From positions 1,860,001 to 1,924,000 of the forward strand of contig CP101406.1 of the NCBI GenBank assembly GCA_024758765.1: a stretch of DNA of 64,000 bases, read 5' to 3'. This DNA is from Mycobacterium sp. SVM_VP21. Lineage in GTDB: Bacteria; Actinomycetota; Actinomycetes; Mycobacteriales; Mycobacteriaceae. Shown one piece after another: positions 44,271-53,742 of this stretch (the first letter of the stretch is position 1; each line of letters begins with the position of its first letter). The translations under genes and the position numbers were made by a program. A model generated the notes under the pieces. That model saw only the letters and a program-made list of their open reading frames with translations, was not told the origin of the DNA and searched no databases.

Positions 44271-47200
44271 ATGCCGCACCGATCCGCCTCCAAGAGCAGG
44301 ACTCGTCGTCTCACTCGCGCCGTGGGCGCTACCAGTGCCGCAGGCGCGTTCCTTGCGTTCGGTATGACGCCGCTGACGGCGGCGCCGGCGAGCGCTGATT
44401 TTGACTTCAGCGACCTGTTCAGCTGGATCGACGTGCCGGCCGCGGACACCTCCGGTTTTGACTGGTCGGGTTTTGGTGCCTTCGACGGTGACTTGGCTGG
44501 TTCGGCTGCTGCGAGCCCGCTGGATGACTTGAACGCGTTGGTGGCTAACACGCTCAACACGGTGATCTACCAGCCGATCTATGGCATCGGTCAGTTCCTG
44601 ATCAACGACTTGGGCCTGCAGATCAGCGGTGTCTTCGGCAACGGTGAGAATGCCTACGTCAGCCTCAACGATGACGGCGACCTGGTCTACCACGCTGCCA
44701 GCGCTGGTGGCTTCCTGTTCGGTGATGGCGGCAGCGGCGCGTTTGTCAACGCTGACGGTGAGGTGATCGGTGCCGACGGTGCGGTTCTGCATGACAGCGC
44801 CGACAATGTTGTGACGCTGGCTGGCATCGAGGACGGCACGTACTCGTTCGATTCGGCGGGTGTTGCCCTCAACGGTGGTGACGCGGGTCTGATCGGTAAC
44901 GGTGGTGCCGGCGGCAGCTTCTTCGGTATCGGTGGCGATGGTGGCGCCGGTGGCTTCTTCATGGGCAACGGTGGCACCGGCGGTACCGGTGGTATCGGCG
45001 ACATCGGCACGATCGGCTTTGCCGGTGGCGACGGCGGTGCGGGCGGTTTCCTGATCGGTAACGGTGGCACCGGTGGTGTCGGTGGTGTCGGTGGTACTGG
45101 TGCTGCTGGCGGTGTCGGCCAGGCCGGTGGCGTGGCTGGCAACGGTGGTGCGGGCGGTACCGGTGGTACTGCGGGCCTGTTCGGTAACTCCGGTGCCGGT
45201 GGCACCGGTGGTGTCGGTGGTGTCGGTGGCGCCGGTGGTGCCGGTGCTGACGGCGCTGACACCGAGGACGGCAACGGTGGCAACGCCGGTGTCGGCGGTG
45301 TCGGCGGTAACGGTGGTGTCGGCGGCAACGGTGGTGCCGGTGGCTTCTTCGGTGTCCACACCGCCGGTGTTGCCGGTGATGGCGGCAACGCCGGTGTCGG
45401 TGGTGCCGGCGGTAACGGCGGTAACGGTGTGACCGGTGCTAACGGCTCGTTCGAGGACAACGGCAACGGCAACGGCGCCAACGGCGGCAACGCCGGCGAC
45501 GGTGCCATCGGTGGTAAGGGTGGCGTCGGTGGCGCGGCCGGTGTCGGCTCCGTTGCGGGCACCGCTGGTGCCAACGCTGACGGTGGTGTCGGTGGTAACG
45601 GTGGTCTCGGTGGTGACGGTGGCGTAGGCGCTAACGGCCTGGAGGCTAACGGCCTGGGCGCTGACGGTATGGCCGGTGGCAATGGTGGCAACGCCGGTGC
45701 CGGTGGTGCCGCGGCTGCTGGTGGCGCCGCTGGTGGCGAGGGCGCCAACAACGGTGCGGCCGGTGTTGATGGCGACGGTGGTAACGGTGGCAACGGCGGC
45801 AACGCCTCCGCGGGAACCAACGGAGCCAACGGACAAGATTCTGCCTATAACGATCCCGGTGCTACCGCCGGCCAAAACGGTGGCTCCGGCGCCAAGGGCG
45901 GCGACGGTGGTGCCGGTGGTGCCGGTGGCGGCACGGCCGGTAACGGTGGCAACGGTGGTGTCGGTGGTGCCGGCTCCGACGGTGCCAACGGTGGCAACGG
46001 TGCCGTTGACTACCACGACACCTACAACGAGGTCCACGGTTTCACCGCGCCCGGTGCCGGTGGTAGCGGTGGTGCCGGCGGTAACGGCGGAGCGGCCGGT
46101 GCCGGTGCGGCCAACGGCAACGACGGTGTGATCGGCGACGGTGGCACGGGCGGTAACGGCGGCAACGGCGGCAACTCCGCGGACCCGACCGCCTACTCCG
46201 CGGTGGAGGGCCCCGCCGTGGGCATGCCGACTGGACCTGATGGCGCGGCCGGTGCCGGTGGTGCCGGTGGTGCCGGCGGCTCGGGTGCCACCGGTGGCAC
46301 GGGCGGTAATGGCGGTAACGGCGGCAGTGACCCGAACGCGGCTGGCACCAACGGCGGTGCCGGTGGTAACGGCGGTGCCGGCGGTCAGGGCCTGGCCAAC
46401 ACCGACGGCACCGGCGGTGTCGGTGGCGACGGCGGTGCCGGCGGTAACGGTGGCAGCGGCAGCACCATCCGCTGGGGCAACCCGGAGGGGCCGACCACCT
46501 CCGGCGACAACACCTCCGGCTCGATTGACGGTGTCCACGGCGGCAATGGTGGCGTTGGCGGTGCCGGCGGTGCCGGCGAGGTCACCGGTGGCAACGGCGG
46601 ACACGGCGGTGACGGCGGCACCGTGACAGTGCCGCACCTCGGCAACGACGGCCTCAACGGCGGGGCCGGCGACACCCCCGGTGCCAACAGCGTCGGTGGA
46701 AACGGCGGCGACGGTGGCGCCGGCGGGGACGGCATCAACTCCGGCAACGGCGGCGACGCCGGTAAGGGCGGCGATGGCCTCAACGGCTCCGACGGCACCA
46801 ACGGCACCGCCGGTGACGCCGACTCCACCACGCAGGCCGGCCTGAACGGCGGCGACGGCACCGACGGTGGCGACGGCGGATCGGGTGGTAACGGCGGTAA
46901 CGGGGGCGTCGCGGGTACCGCCAACGGCGGGACACAGGGCATCGACGGTGTCGGGGGCAACGGCGGTAGCGCCGGTGCCGGCGGTAAGGGCGGAAACGGT
47001 GGTAATGGCGCCACGTCCAGCAGCGACACCGAGGCCTTCAACGGGGGCAACGGCGGTAACGGCGGTCACGGCGGTAGTGCGGGCACGGCCGGCCAGGGCG
47101 GTACCGGCTCCACCAACGGCGAGGACGGCGCCGGCGCCGGCGTCGCCGGTAACGGCGGTAACGGCGGCGACGGCGCAACCGACAACGGTCTGAGCTCCAG

Positions 47201-48464
47201 CGGCTCCCACGCCGGTAACGGCGGCAAGGGTGGCAACGGCGGCAACGGGCAGGGCAGCGACGCGGGCGGCAACGGCGGTCGCGGCGGTAACGGGGCAGAC
47301 TCCTCGTTCACCGATGACAGCGGTGAAAGCTTCGGCGGCAACGGCGGTGACGGCGGTAATGGCGGCAGCAGCGTGGACGGCCAGGCCGGCAACGGTGGTG
47401 ACGGCGGAACCGGCGGAACCACCAACAACAGCCTGACCCCGAACCTCCACCAGCCCAGCGGCTTCGGCGGTAACGGCGGTAACGGCGGTGACACCACCAA
47501 CGGCACCAGCGGCGACGGCGGGGCCGGCGGCAGTGGCGGCAGTGGCATCTTCGGCGGCCGCGGCGGCGCTGGTGGCAACGGCGGTGGCGCCGGATCGGTC
47601 ATCGACGGCGGCACCGGTACCGGTGGCAATGGCGGTAACGGCGGCACCGGAGGTGACGGCAGCGGTGGGTTCAACCTCGGCGGCGACGTTGACACACCCA
47701 TCAATGGCGCTGCCGGCGGTGCCGGTGGTCACGGCGGTAACGGCGCCTTCGACACCGACGCGGGCACCTATGTGATCGGCAGCGTCGGAGGTGACGGCGG
47801 TGCCGGTGGCAACGGCGGTAACACCGATAGCACCGCGGTAGGTGCGACGCCGGCCGGTGGAACGGCTGGCGCCGGCGGTAACGGCGGTAACGGCGACACC
47901 GGTGGCAGGGGCGGCAACGGCGGTAATGGTGGCGGCGCCAGCGCTGACGCCACCACTAGCTGGATCAATGGCCAGGCCGGCGGCGTAGGTGGCAACGGTG
48001 GTGACGGTGTCACCGGCAACGGCGGCGCCGGCGGTGACGGCGGTAACGGTGGCGTCACTCACGGAGCCGACGACGGCGCTTACCTGCTCGGTAGCGGTCC
48101 CGGCGGCACCGGCGGGCACGGCGGCTACAGCGACAGCGGTGACGGCGGTGCTGGTGGCACCGGCGGTAACGGTGGGGATTCCTCGCACGGCGACTACGGC
48201 TCACTGGGCGGCGACGGTGGTGCCGGCGGCAACAGCAACACCGGGACCGGCGGTGCCGGCGGAGCCGGTGGCGCCAGCGGCGCGACCGACCTGGGCGGCA
48301 CCACGGTCCCGCCGAACCCGGAAAGCACCCACGGTGGAACCGGTGGCGCGGCCGGTGCGTCGGGGCAGAACGGCGGCTGGGGATCCGGCAACCCCGGCGA
48401 GGCCGGCGAGAACGGTGGAGCCGATGGCAGCCCGGGCGCCGGTGGCCCCGGCGGCACCCCGTAG
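44271..48464 (+). CDS. PGRS9: secreted PE-less PGRS-repeat protein (1397 aa)
   Basis: ATG 44271 follows GAAGGGA. Signal peptide residues 1-42 ([23 protein letters not shown]). The type B head is almost the same as in PGRS8: [50 protein letters not shown]. The PGRS body is longer than in PGRS8 and has islands YHDTYNEVHGFTAPG, STIRWGNPEGPT and SLTPNLHQPSGFG. The C-terminus is GAGGPGGTP, close to the PGRS8 end GTPGTTP. Its terminator is a variant of the PGRS8 one, so the duplication covered promoter, head and terminator. A probable exported structural or surface protein. Confidence 0.87.
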   Translation: MPHRSASKSRTRRLTRAVGATSAAGAFLAFGMTPLTAAPASADFDFSDLFSWIDVPAADTSGFDWSGFGAFDGDLAGSAAASPLDDLNALVANTLNTVIYQPIYGIGQFLINDLGLQISGVFGNGENAYVSLNDDGDLVYHAASAGGFLFGDGGSGAFVNADGEVIGADGAVLHDSADNVVTLAGIEDGTYSFDSAGVALNGGDAGLIGNGGAGGSFFGIGGDGGAGGFFMGNGGTGGTGGIGDIGTIGFAGGDGGAGGFLIGNGGTGGVGGVGGTGAAGGVGQAGGVAGNGGAGGTGGTAGLFGNSGAGGTGGVGGVGGAGGAGADGADTEDGNGGNAGVGGVGGNGGVGGNGGAGGFFGVHTAGVAGDGGNAGVGGAGGNGGNGVTGANGSFEDNGNGNGANGGNAGDGAIGGKGGVGGAAGVGSVAGTAGANADGGVGGNGGLGGDGGVGANGLEANGLGADGMAGGNGGNAGAGGAAAAGGAAGGEGANNGAAGVDGDGGNGGNGGNASAGTNGANGQDSAYNDPGATAGQNGGSGAKGGDGGAGGAGGGTAGNGGNGGVGGAGSDGANGGNGAVDYHDTYNEVHGFTAPGAGGSGGAGGNGGAAGAGAANGNDGVIGDGGTGGNGGNGGNSADPTAYSAVEGPAVGMPTGPDGAAGAGGAGGAGGSGATGGTGGNGGNGGSDPNAAGTNGGAGGNGGAGGQGLANTDGTGGVGGDGGAGGNGGSGSTIRWGNPEGPTTSGDNTSGSIDGVHGGNGGVGGAGGAGEVTGGNGGHGGDGGTVTVPHLGNDGLNGGAGDTPGANSVGGNGGDGGAGGDGINSGNGGDAGKGGDGLNGSDGTNGTAGDADSTTQAGLNGGDGTDGGDGGSGGNGGNGGVAGTANGGTQGIDGVGGNGGSAGAGGKGGNGGNGATSSSDTEAFNGGNGGNGGHGGSAGTAGQGGTGSTNGEDGAGAGVAGNGGNGGDGATDNGLSSSGSHAGNGGKGGNGGNGQGSDAGGNGGRGGNGADSSFTDDSGESFGGNGGDGGNGGSSVDGQAGNGGDGGTGGTTNNSLTPNLHQPSGFGGNGGNGGDTTNGTSGDGGAGGSGGSGIFGGRGGAGGNGGGAGSVIDGGTGTGGNGGNGGTGGDGSGGFNLGGDVDTPINGAAGGAGGHGGNGAFDTDAGTYVIGSVGGDGGAGGNGGNTDSTAVGATPAGGTAGAGGNGGNGDTGGRGGNGGNGGGASADATTSWINGQAGGVGGNGGDGVTGNGGAGGDGGNGGVTHGADDGAYLLGSGPGGTGGHGGYSDSGDGGAGGTGGNGGDSSHGDYGSLGGDGGAGGNSNTGTGGAGGAGGASGATDLGGTTVPPNPESTHGGTGGAAGASGQNGGWGSGNPGEAGENGGADGSPGAGGPGGTP

Positions 48465-48484
48465 CAGTCCGGACAGCTACACAG

Positions 48485-48520
48485 AAACCACCTCGCACAA
48501 ACGTGCGGGGTGGTTTTTTT
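48485..48520 (+). terminator. Intrinsic terminator after PGRS9
   Basis: A 14-bp stem (48485-48498 with 48503-48516), including one G-T wobble, with loop AAAC and a run of seven T at the end. It shares the CGCAC/GTGCGGGG core with the PGRS8 terminator. Confidence 0.88.
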
Positions 48521-48989
48521 GGCTCCTGTCGTGGTCAAGCTCTTTACGAATCTCCTGGGTTCCGCACATTGATGCAGGCCAGTGCTGGTTTGGCGGCACG
48601 CTCTGCACGTCGCCTAATCAACCGTGGTGGAGCGTGGGTCCCGCCCAACGGACACTTGAGTCGCCGACGGCGACCGCTGTGCCGCCCCTCAGACTCGCCG
48701 ATTACCTCGTATTGCCGGTGTAGCTACCACCCGATCCTGGCGCGGGAGCGTCCGAATCGCGCTGTAGCCCGAGGTTGGAAGGGTGCTGATTGCAAACAAG
48801 CATCCTTATCTAGATGTTGCTAGCAACCAATTCGGCACCCCGGCCGATTTATTCCAATGGGGAAGTAAATGTTGATTCTGCTCCCTATAATTGCACGAAA
48901 GTCCTCTCGATAAGACTTCGTTCTACGCATAACGCCTGGTCATAGCGTCGTCAGCTGCGCACCCCGGGGCTTCGATTTGTCGCAATTGG

Positions 48990-49049
48990 TTGCCGAATTT
49001 GAAATAGGTCTGTTACCTTAACGCCGGATAAGCAATTTACGCCTCTGTC
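48990..49049 (+). promoter_or_regulatory. PGRS10 promoter and conserved leader motif
   Basis: -35 TTGCCG (48990-48995), 18-base spacer, -10 TACCTT (49014-49019), TAAGCAATTTACG from 49029, then CCTCTGTCA and TCAAGAGCTAA. Upstream, CGATTTGTCGCAAT (48973-48986) is shared with the region before the 43254 gene. Confidence 0.65.
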
Positions 49050-49084
49050 AACCGTCAAGAGCTAATCGGCCTCGGGGAGATCTC

Positions 49085-52000
49085 ATGTCACACCGCTCTG
49101 CTACCAAGACTGCAAATAGCCGAGTTCGCCGCGCCGTGGGCGCCACCAGCGCTGTGGGTGCGTTCCTGGCCTTCGGTTTGACGCCGCTCACGGCCGCGCC
49201 GGCCACTGCCGATGGCCTCGACGGCATCTTCGATGACCTGTTCAGCTGGATCGATGCGCCCGCGGCAGACACGTCGGGGCTCGACTGGCTGGGCTTCGAC
49301 GCGGCTGGCGGCGACCTCGCCGGCGCGGCGGCGGGATCCGACCCGCTGGAGGCTCTCAACGAGCTAGTGGCCAACTCGATCAACATGATCATCTACCAGC
49401 CGCTCTACGACATCGGTCAGTTGTTGATCGGCAGTGGCCTGCACATCGACGGTGTCTTCGACAACGGTGCCAATGCCTACGTCAGCTTCGACGATGACGG
49501 CGACTTGGTGTACCACGCGGCGAGTGCCGGTGGTTTCCTGTTCGGTGACGGCGGAAGCGGCGCGGTCGTCGACGCGGACGGCGACGTCCTCGGTGCCAAC
49601 GGAGCGGTCCTGGTGGACGCCGCCGGCAACGACGTGACACTGGCCGACATTGAGAACGGCACCTACAGCTTCGCTTCCGATTCGACATTCAATCTCGATG
49701 GCGGCAATGCCGGCATGCTCGGCAACGGCGGCGACGGGGGTAGCGGCGTTGGCCTGGGGCTGGCGGGCGGCAGTGGTGGGGCCGGTGGCTCCCTGATGGG
49801 CAACGGCGGCGACGGTGGCGCGGGTGCGTTCGGCATCGACGGCGTGACCGCGGCTGGCACCGACGGCTTGGCGGGTGGCATCGGCGGCGCCGGTGGTTTC
49901 TTCTTCGGTAACGGCGGCAACGGTGGTACCGGCGGCAACGGCGGCAACGGTGCGGCTGGGACCAACGGAAACGTGGGCGCCGACGGTCTGAGCCCGGTCG
50001 GCGGTACCGGAGCCGACGGCTTCGACGGCGGCAACGGCGGCGACGGCACGAATGGCTTCGCCGGTGGGGTCGGCGGCGCCGGAGGAAACGGCGGCGCCGC
50101 TGGACTGTTCGGTACCTCCGGCGCTGGCGGCAATGGTGGCGTCGGTGGTAACGGCGGTGTCGGTGGTAACGGCGGTAACGGTGGCGTCGGTGGCAACGGT
50201 GACGTGAACAACGGACCCGAGGTTGTGCCCGCGGCGCTCATTCCCGCCAGTGACCCGGGTGGTAAGGGCGGCGCGGGCGGTAGCGGCGGTAACGCCGGTT
50301 CCGGCGGCGCAGCTGGTGCCGGTGGTGCCGGTGGCAATGGCGGCGGCGGCGGGTTCTTCGGCGTGCACCCCTCGGGTGCCGCGGGCAACGGTGGTGCCGG
50401 CGGCACCGGCGGTGGTTCCGGCCTGGCCGGTAACGGTGGTGCCGGCGGAAACGGTGGTGCCGGTGGTGGTACCGCTCCGGAAGTTGGAACCGAGGCGGTC
50501 GGCGACGAGATCGTCGGCGGCGGTGCCGGCGGCGCGGGTGGTGCCGGCGGCAACCTCGGTGCGGTGGGCGCCGGCGGTGCGGGTGGCGCGGCAGGTACCA
50601 GCACTGGTTCCTTCGGTGGCACACCCGGCACCGCTGGTGCGGACGGCGCCGCTGGCACGTTGCCGGACACGGTGTCGGGCAACGGCGGTGACGGCGGCAT
50701 CGGTGGTGCCGGCATCGGTGGCACGGGCGTGTCCGGCGGTAACGGAGGTGCCGGTGGTAACGGTGGCGACCACGGTAACGGCGGTAACGGCGGCGCCGGC
50801 GGTAACGGTGATCAGGGTGCGGCCGGTGTCGACAGCACAGACGTGGGTACGGCCGGCGGCGACGGTGCGGTCGGTGGCAATGGTGGCGCCGGTGGTGTCG
50901 GCGGCAATGGCGGCTCGGTTTCGGGCAACGGCGGTAACGGTGGCGCCGGTGGTATCGGGGGCACGGGTGGCACTGGCGGTCGCGGCGCGGACTCCGACAA
51001 CGCGGCGGTGGACGGCGGAGCCGGTGGCAATGCCGGTGACGGCGGCGTAGGTGGTGTCGGCGGCAACGGTGGTTCGGCGACCAACGGCAACGGCGGCAAC
51101 GGCGGCGACAGCGGCAAGGGTGGCAACGGTGGCGTCGGGGGTGAAGGAGGCGCCGGCGCCAATGGTGAGGTGATCGCCGCCCTGGTACCCGCAGACACCG
51201 TGAACGGAAACGGCGGCACAGCAGGCGTCGGTGGCAACGGTGGAAACGGCGGAGCGGCCGGTGCCACGGCCGGAACCGGTGGCAGCGGCGGCGGCGACGG
51301 CCACACCGACGGCGCCGACGGCACCATCGGTCAGATCGGCAACGGCGGTGACGGGGGCGCCGGTGGTGTGGGCGGAAACGCGGCCACCGGCGAGGACGGC
51401 AGCTTCATCGGCAACGGGCTGAGCCCGGCCCACGAAGACGCGACGGGCGTGGGCGGCTCCGGTGGCGCCGGCGGTAACGGCGGTACCGGTTATCAGGCCG
51501 GCTCCGGTGGCTCCGGTGGCTCCGGTGGCCAGGGCGTCTACGGCGGCACGGGCGGCAAGGGCGGCACCGGCGGCGCGGTGACCAGCACCGCCAACGGTGG
51601 CAACAACACCGGCGGCAACGGTGGCGCCGGTGGTGTCGGTGGCGACGGTTCCGGTCATGGCGGCTATGGCGGTGACGGTGGCACTGGCGCCAACGCGACC
51701 GGCGACCAGACTGCCGGCAACGGCGGCAACGGCGGCAATGGTGGCAACACCACCGGCGACGGCAACACCGGTGAGAACGGGACGTTGGCCGGCGGACATG
51801 GCGGCAACGGCGGCGCCGGCGGAACCTCCGAGGACGGCGCGGCCGGCTCCGGCGGCAACGGCGGCGACGGCGGCACCGGCGCACCCTTGGCCGGGACCCT
51901 GCCCGACATCCAGGGCAGCACCGGCGGCTCCGGTGGCACCGGCGGCGACGGTGGCGCGGCCAGCGGTTCCGGTACCGGCGGCAACGGCGGCTCCGGTGGT

Positions 52001-53653
52001 AACGGCAACACCGGCAGCCTGACCGGTGGTCACGGTGGCGCCGGCGGCAACGGCGGCACCTCCGGCACCGGCACGGCCGGCAACGGTGGTTCCGGCGGCG
52101 CGGGCGCCGACGGCGCCGGCATCGGCATCGGTGCGGTCGGTGGTAAGGGCGGTGACGGCGGTGCCGGTGCGGTGGCCGACGGCCAGACCGCCGGCCAGGG
52201 CGGTGGTGGCGGCGGCGGTGGCGGCGGCGCCATCGTCGGCGGCGTCAACGGCGGCACTGTGACCGACAGCACCGCGACCGGCGGTAAGGGTGGCGAGGGC
52301 GCCGCGGGTACCACTACCGGGGTCGGCGGTAACGGCGGAGCCGGTGGACTCGGAGCGGTCGTCGCAGACGGCGCGGGCAGCACCATCGACGGTGCCCATG
52401 CACCCGGCGGCGATGGCGGTGCCGGCGGTGCGAACGGCGTCAACGGCGACGACGGTGCCGACAACATCATCCATTCGACCGGCGGCGGCGCGATCAGCAA
52501 CGTCACCATCACCAACGGGCAGAACAACGGTGACTTCGTCGGCGGTGACACCACGGTGTCGGCCACCAACGGCGGCAGCATCTCCGACAGCACCGTCACC
52601 GGTGGCGACGCCAGCGCGACCGCCAACGGTGGAGCCGCCGGCCTGAGTGCCGACGGTGCCGACAGCGCGATCACCGGCAGCCACGTGACCGGCGGCAACG
52701 GCGGTACTACCGACGGCAGTGTCGGCGCCGCGGGTGGCGTCGGGGGCGCTGCCAACATCAATGCCACCGATGGTGCGGTCATCAGCGACACCACCGTCAC
52801 CGGAGGTGCCGGCGGCAACGGCGCCAACGGCGGCACCGGCGGCCTGGGTGGCTTCGGCCTGGCCGACGCCACCGGCGCCGGCAGCACCATCACCGGAACC
52901 GCCACCGGCGGTACGGGTGGCGGCGGCGTCAACGGCACCGGCGGTGACGGCGGCAGCGGCCAGCTGATCGTCGACGGTGCCGGCGGCAGCATCGGCGGTG
53001 GCGGCAACGACGCGATCGCTCAGGGAGGCAACGGCGGTATCGGCACCAACGGCGGTACCGGGGGCAAGGGCTCCTGGGGTGAGCTGGAGTCCGGCGAGAT
53101 CGGCTACGCCGCCACCGGTGGCAATTCCTATGGCACCTCCACCGGCGGTGACGGCGGTAACGCTACCGGTGCGGGAAGCCACGGCGGTGACGGCGGCAGC
53201 TCGGACATCCAGAGCTCCAAGACCACCAACGGTGGCACCTTGGGTGGTCCGGGTGGAACGGCCAGCGGCATCTCGACCGGCGGTAACGGCGGCGCGGCCA
53301 GCGGCGGCGGCCAGGGCGGTGACGGCGGCAAGGCCAGCATCGCCACCGGTGGTGACCCGGGCAACGTCGCGAACGGAACGTCGACCGGCGGCCAGGGCGG
53401 CGACGGTCTCGACGGCGGCACCGGCGGCAATGCCGGGTGGAGCCGAGTCGACGCCTTCGGCAACGACGGCGCGGGCACCCCGTCCACGGCCACCAACGGC
53501 ACCGCCACCGGCGGCAACGGCGGCGGTGGAACCGGAGCCGGCAACACCGGCGGCAACGGCACCGACGGCAACATCGTCAACCAGGGCGGTACGCAGACGG
53601 ACGGCCAGGTCGCAACCGGCACCAACGGGGCAAACAACCCGGCAACTCCGTAG
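49085..53653 (+). CDS. PGRS10: secreted PE-less PGRS protein with Ser/Thr-rich second half (1522 aa)
   Basis: ATG 49085 follows GGGGAGAT. Signal peptide residues 1-42 (AVGATSAVGAFLAFGLTPL, ATA|D). The type B head has [50 protein letters not shown] and DVLGANGAVLVDAAGNDVTLA. A plain PGRS body follows with one island (EVVPAALIPASDPG). At about residue 1039 a run of nine glycines (52202-52230) leads into a second half with NGGTVTDSTATGG, GGSISDSTVTGG and VISDTTVTGG units, the same architecture as PGRS6 and PGRS7. Its promoter and signal peptide group it with PGRS8 and PGRS9, so it combines features of both groups. Likely at the surface; no enzyme motif seen. Confidence 0.87.
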   Translation: MSHRSATKTANSRVRRAVGATSAVGAFLAFGLTPLTAAPATADGLDGIFDDLFSWIDAPAADTSGLDWLGFDAAGGDLAGAAAGSDPLEALNELVANSINMIIYQPLYDIGQLLIGSGLHIDGVFDNGANAYVSFDDDGDLVYHAASAGGFLFGDGGSGAVVDADGDVLGANGAVLVDAAGNDVTLADIENGTYSFASDSTFNLDGGNAGMLGNGGDGGSGVGLGLAGGSGGAGGSLMGNGGDGGAGAFGIDGVTAAGTDGLAGGIGGAGGFFFGNGGNGGTGGNGGNGAAGTNGNVGADGLSPVGGTGADGFDGGNGGDGTNGFAGGVGGAGGNGGAAGLFGTSGAGGNGGVGGNGGVGGNGGNGGVGGNGDVNNGPEVVPAALIPASDPGGKGGAGGSGGNAGSGGAAGAGGAGGNGGGGGFFGVHPSGAAGNGGAGGTGGGSGLAGNGGAGGNGGAGGGTAPEVGTEAVGDEIVGGGAGGAGGAGGNLGAVGAGGAGGAAGTSTGSFGGTPGTAGADGAAGTLPDTVSGNGGDGGIGGAGIGGTGVSGGNGGAGGNGGDHGNGGNGGAGGNGDQGAAGVDSTDVGTAGGDGAVGGNGGAGGVGGNGGSVSGNGGNGGAGGIGGTGGTGGRGADSDNAAVDGGAGGNAGDGGVGGVGGNGGSATNGNGGNGGDSGKGGNGGVGGEGGAGANGEVIAALVPADTVNGNGGTAGVGGNGGNGGAAGATAGTGGSGGGDGHTDGADGTIGQIGNGGDGGAGGVGGNAATGEDGSFIGNGLSPAHEDATGVGGSGGAGGNGGTGYQAGSGGSGGSGGQGVYGGTGGKGGTGGAVTSTANGGNNTGGNGGAGGVGGDGSGHGGYGGDGGTGANATGDQTAGNGGNGGNGGNTTGDGNTGENGTLAGGHGGNGGAGGTSEDGAAGSGGNGGDGGTGAPLAGTLPDIQGSTGGSGGTGGDGGAASGSGTGGNGGSGGNGNTGSLTGGHGGAGGNGGTSGTGTAGNGGSGGAGADGAGIGIGAVGGKGGDGGAGAVADGQTAGQGGGGGGGGGGAIVGGVNGGTVTDSTATGGKGGEGAAGTTTGVGGNGGAGGLGAVVADGAGSTIDGAHAPGGDGGAGGANGVNGDDGADNIIHSTGGGAISNVTITNGQNNGDFVGGDTTVSATNGGSISDSTVTGGDASATANGGAAGLSADGADSAITGSHVTGGNGGTTDGSVGAAGGVGGAANINATDGAVISDTTVTGGAGGNGANGGTGGLGGFGLADATGAGSTITGTATGGTGGGGVNGTGGDGGSGQLIVDGAGGSIGGGGNDAIAQGGNGGIGTNGGTGGKGSWGELESGEIGYAATGGNSYGTSTGGDGGNATGAGSHGGDGGSSDIQSSKTTNGGTLGGPGGTASGISTGGNGGAASGGGQGGDGGKASIATGGDPGNVANGTSTGGQGGDGLDGGTGGNAGWSRVDAFGNDGAGTPSTATNGTATGGNGGGGTGAGNTGGNGTDGNIVNQGGTQTDGQVATGTNGANNPATP

Positions 53654-53665
53654 CCCAGACAAGAA

Positions 53666-53715
53666 AGGCCCCGGCTCTGGCCGCCACTGGCGGCGCAGGG
53701 CCGGGGCCCTTCCGA
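53666..53715 (+). terminator. Hairpin after PGRS10
   Basis: GGCCCCGG (53667-53674) pairs with CCGGGGCC (53701-53708) around an inner GC-rich stem (GCCGCC/GGCGGC), 13 bases after the stop. Only CTTCC follows, without a T-run, so it may be a GC-rich terminator of the kind common in mycobacteria. Confidence 0.6.
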
Positions 53716-53742
53716 TTGTGCGGCCCGGTCGAATAGACCCTG

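Larger units (their letters stand above)
48465..49084. other. Intergenic region between PGRS9 and PGRS10
   Basis: About 620 bases. After the terminator (48485-48520) nothing coding is convincing; an open frame at 48503-48823 starts inside the terminator and has no family features. AT content rises from about 48790. The PGRS10 promoter and leader occupy 48990-49049. Confidence 0.55.

Noticed and set aside
48503..48823. 106-codon open frame after PGRS9
   Set aside because: It starts within the terminator hairpin, has no ribosome site and no recognisable features.
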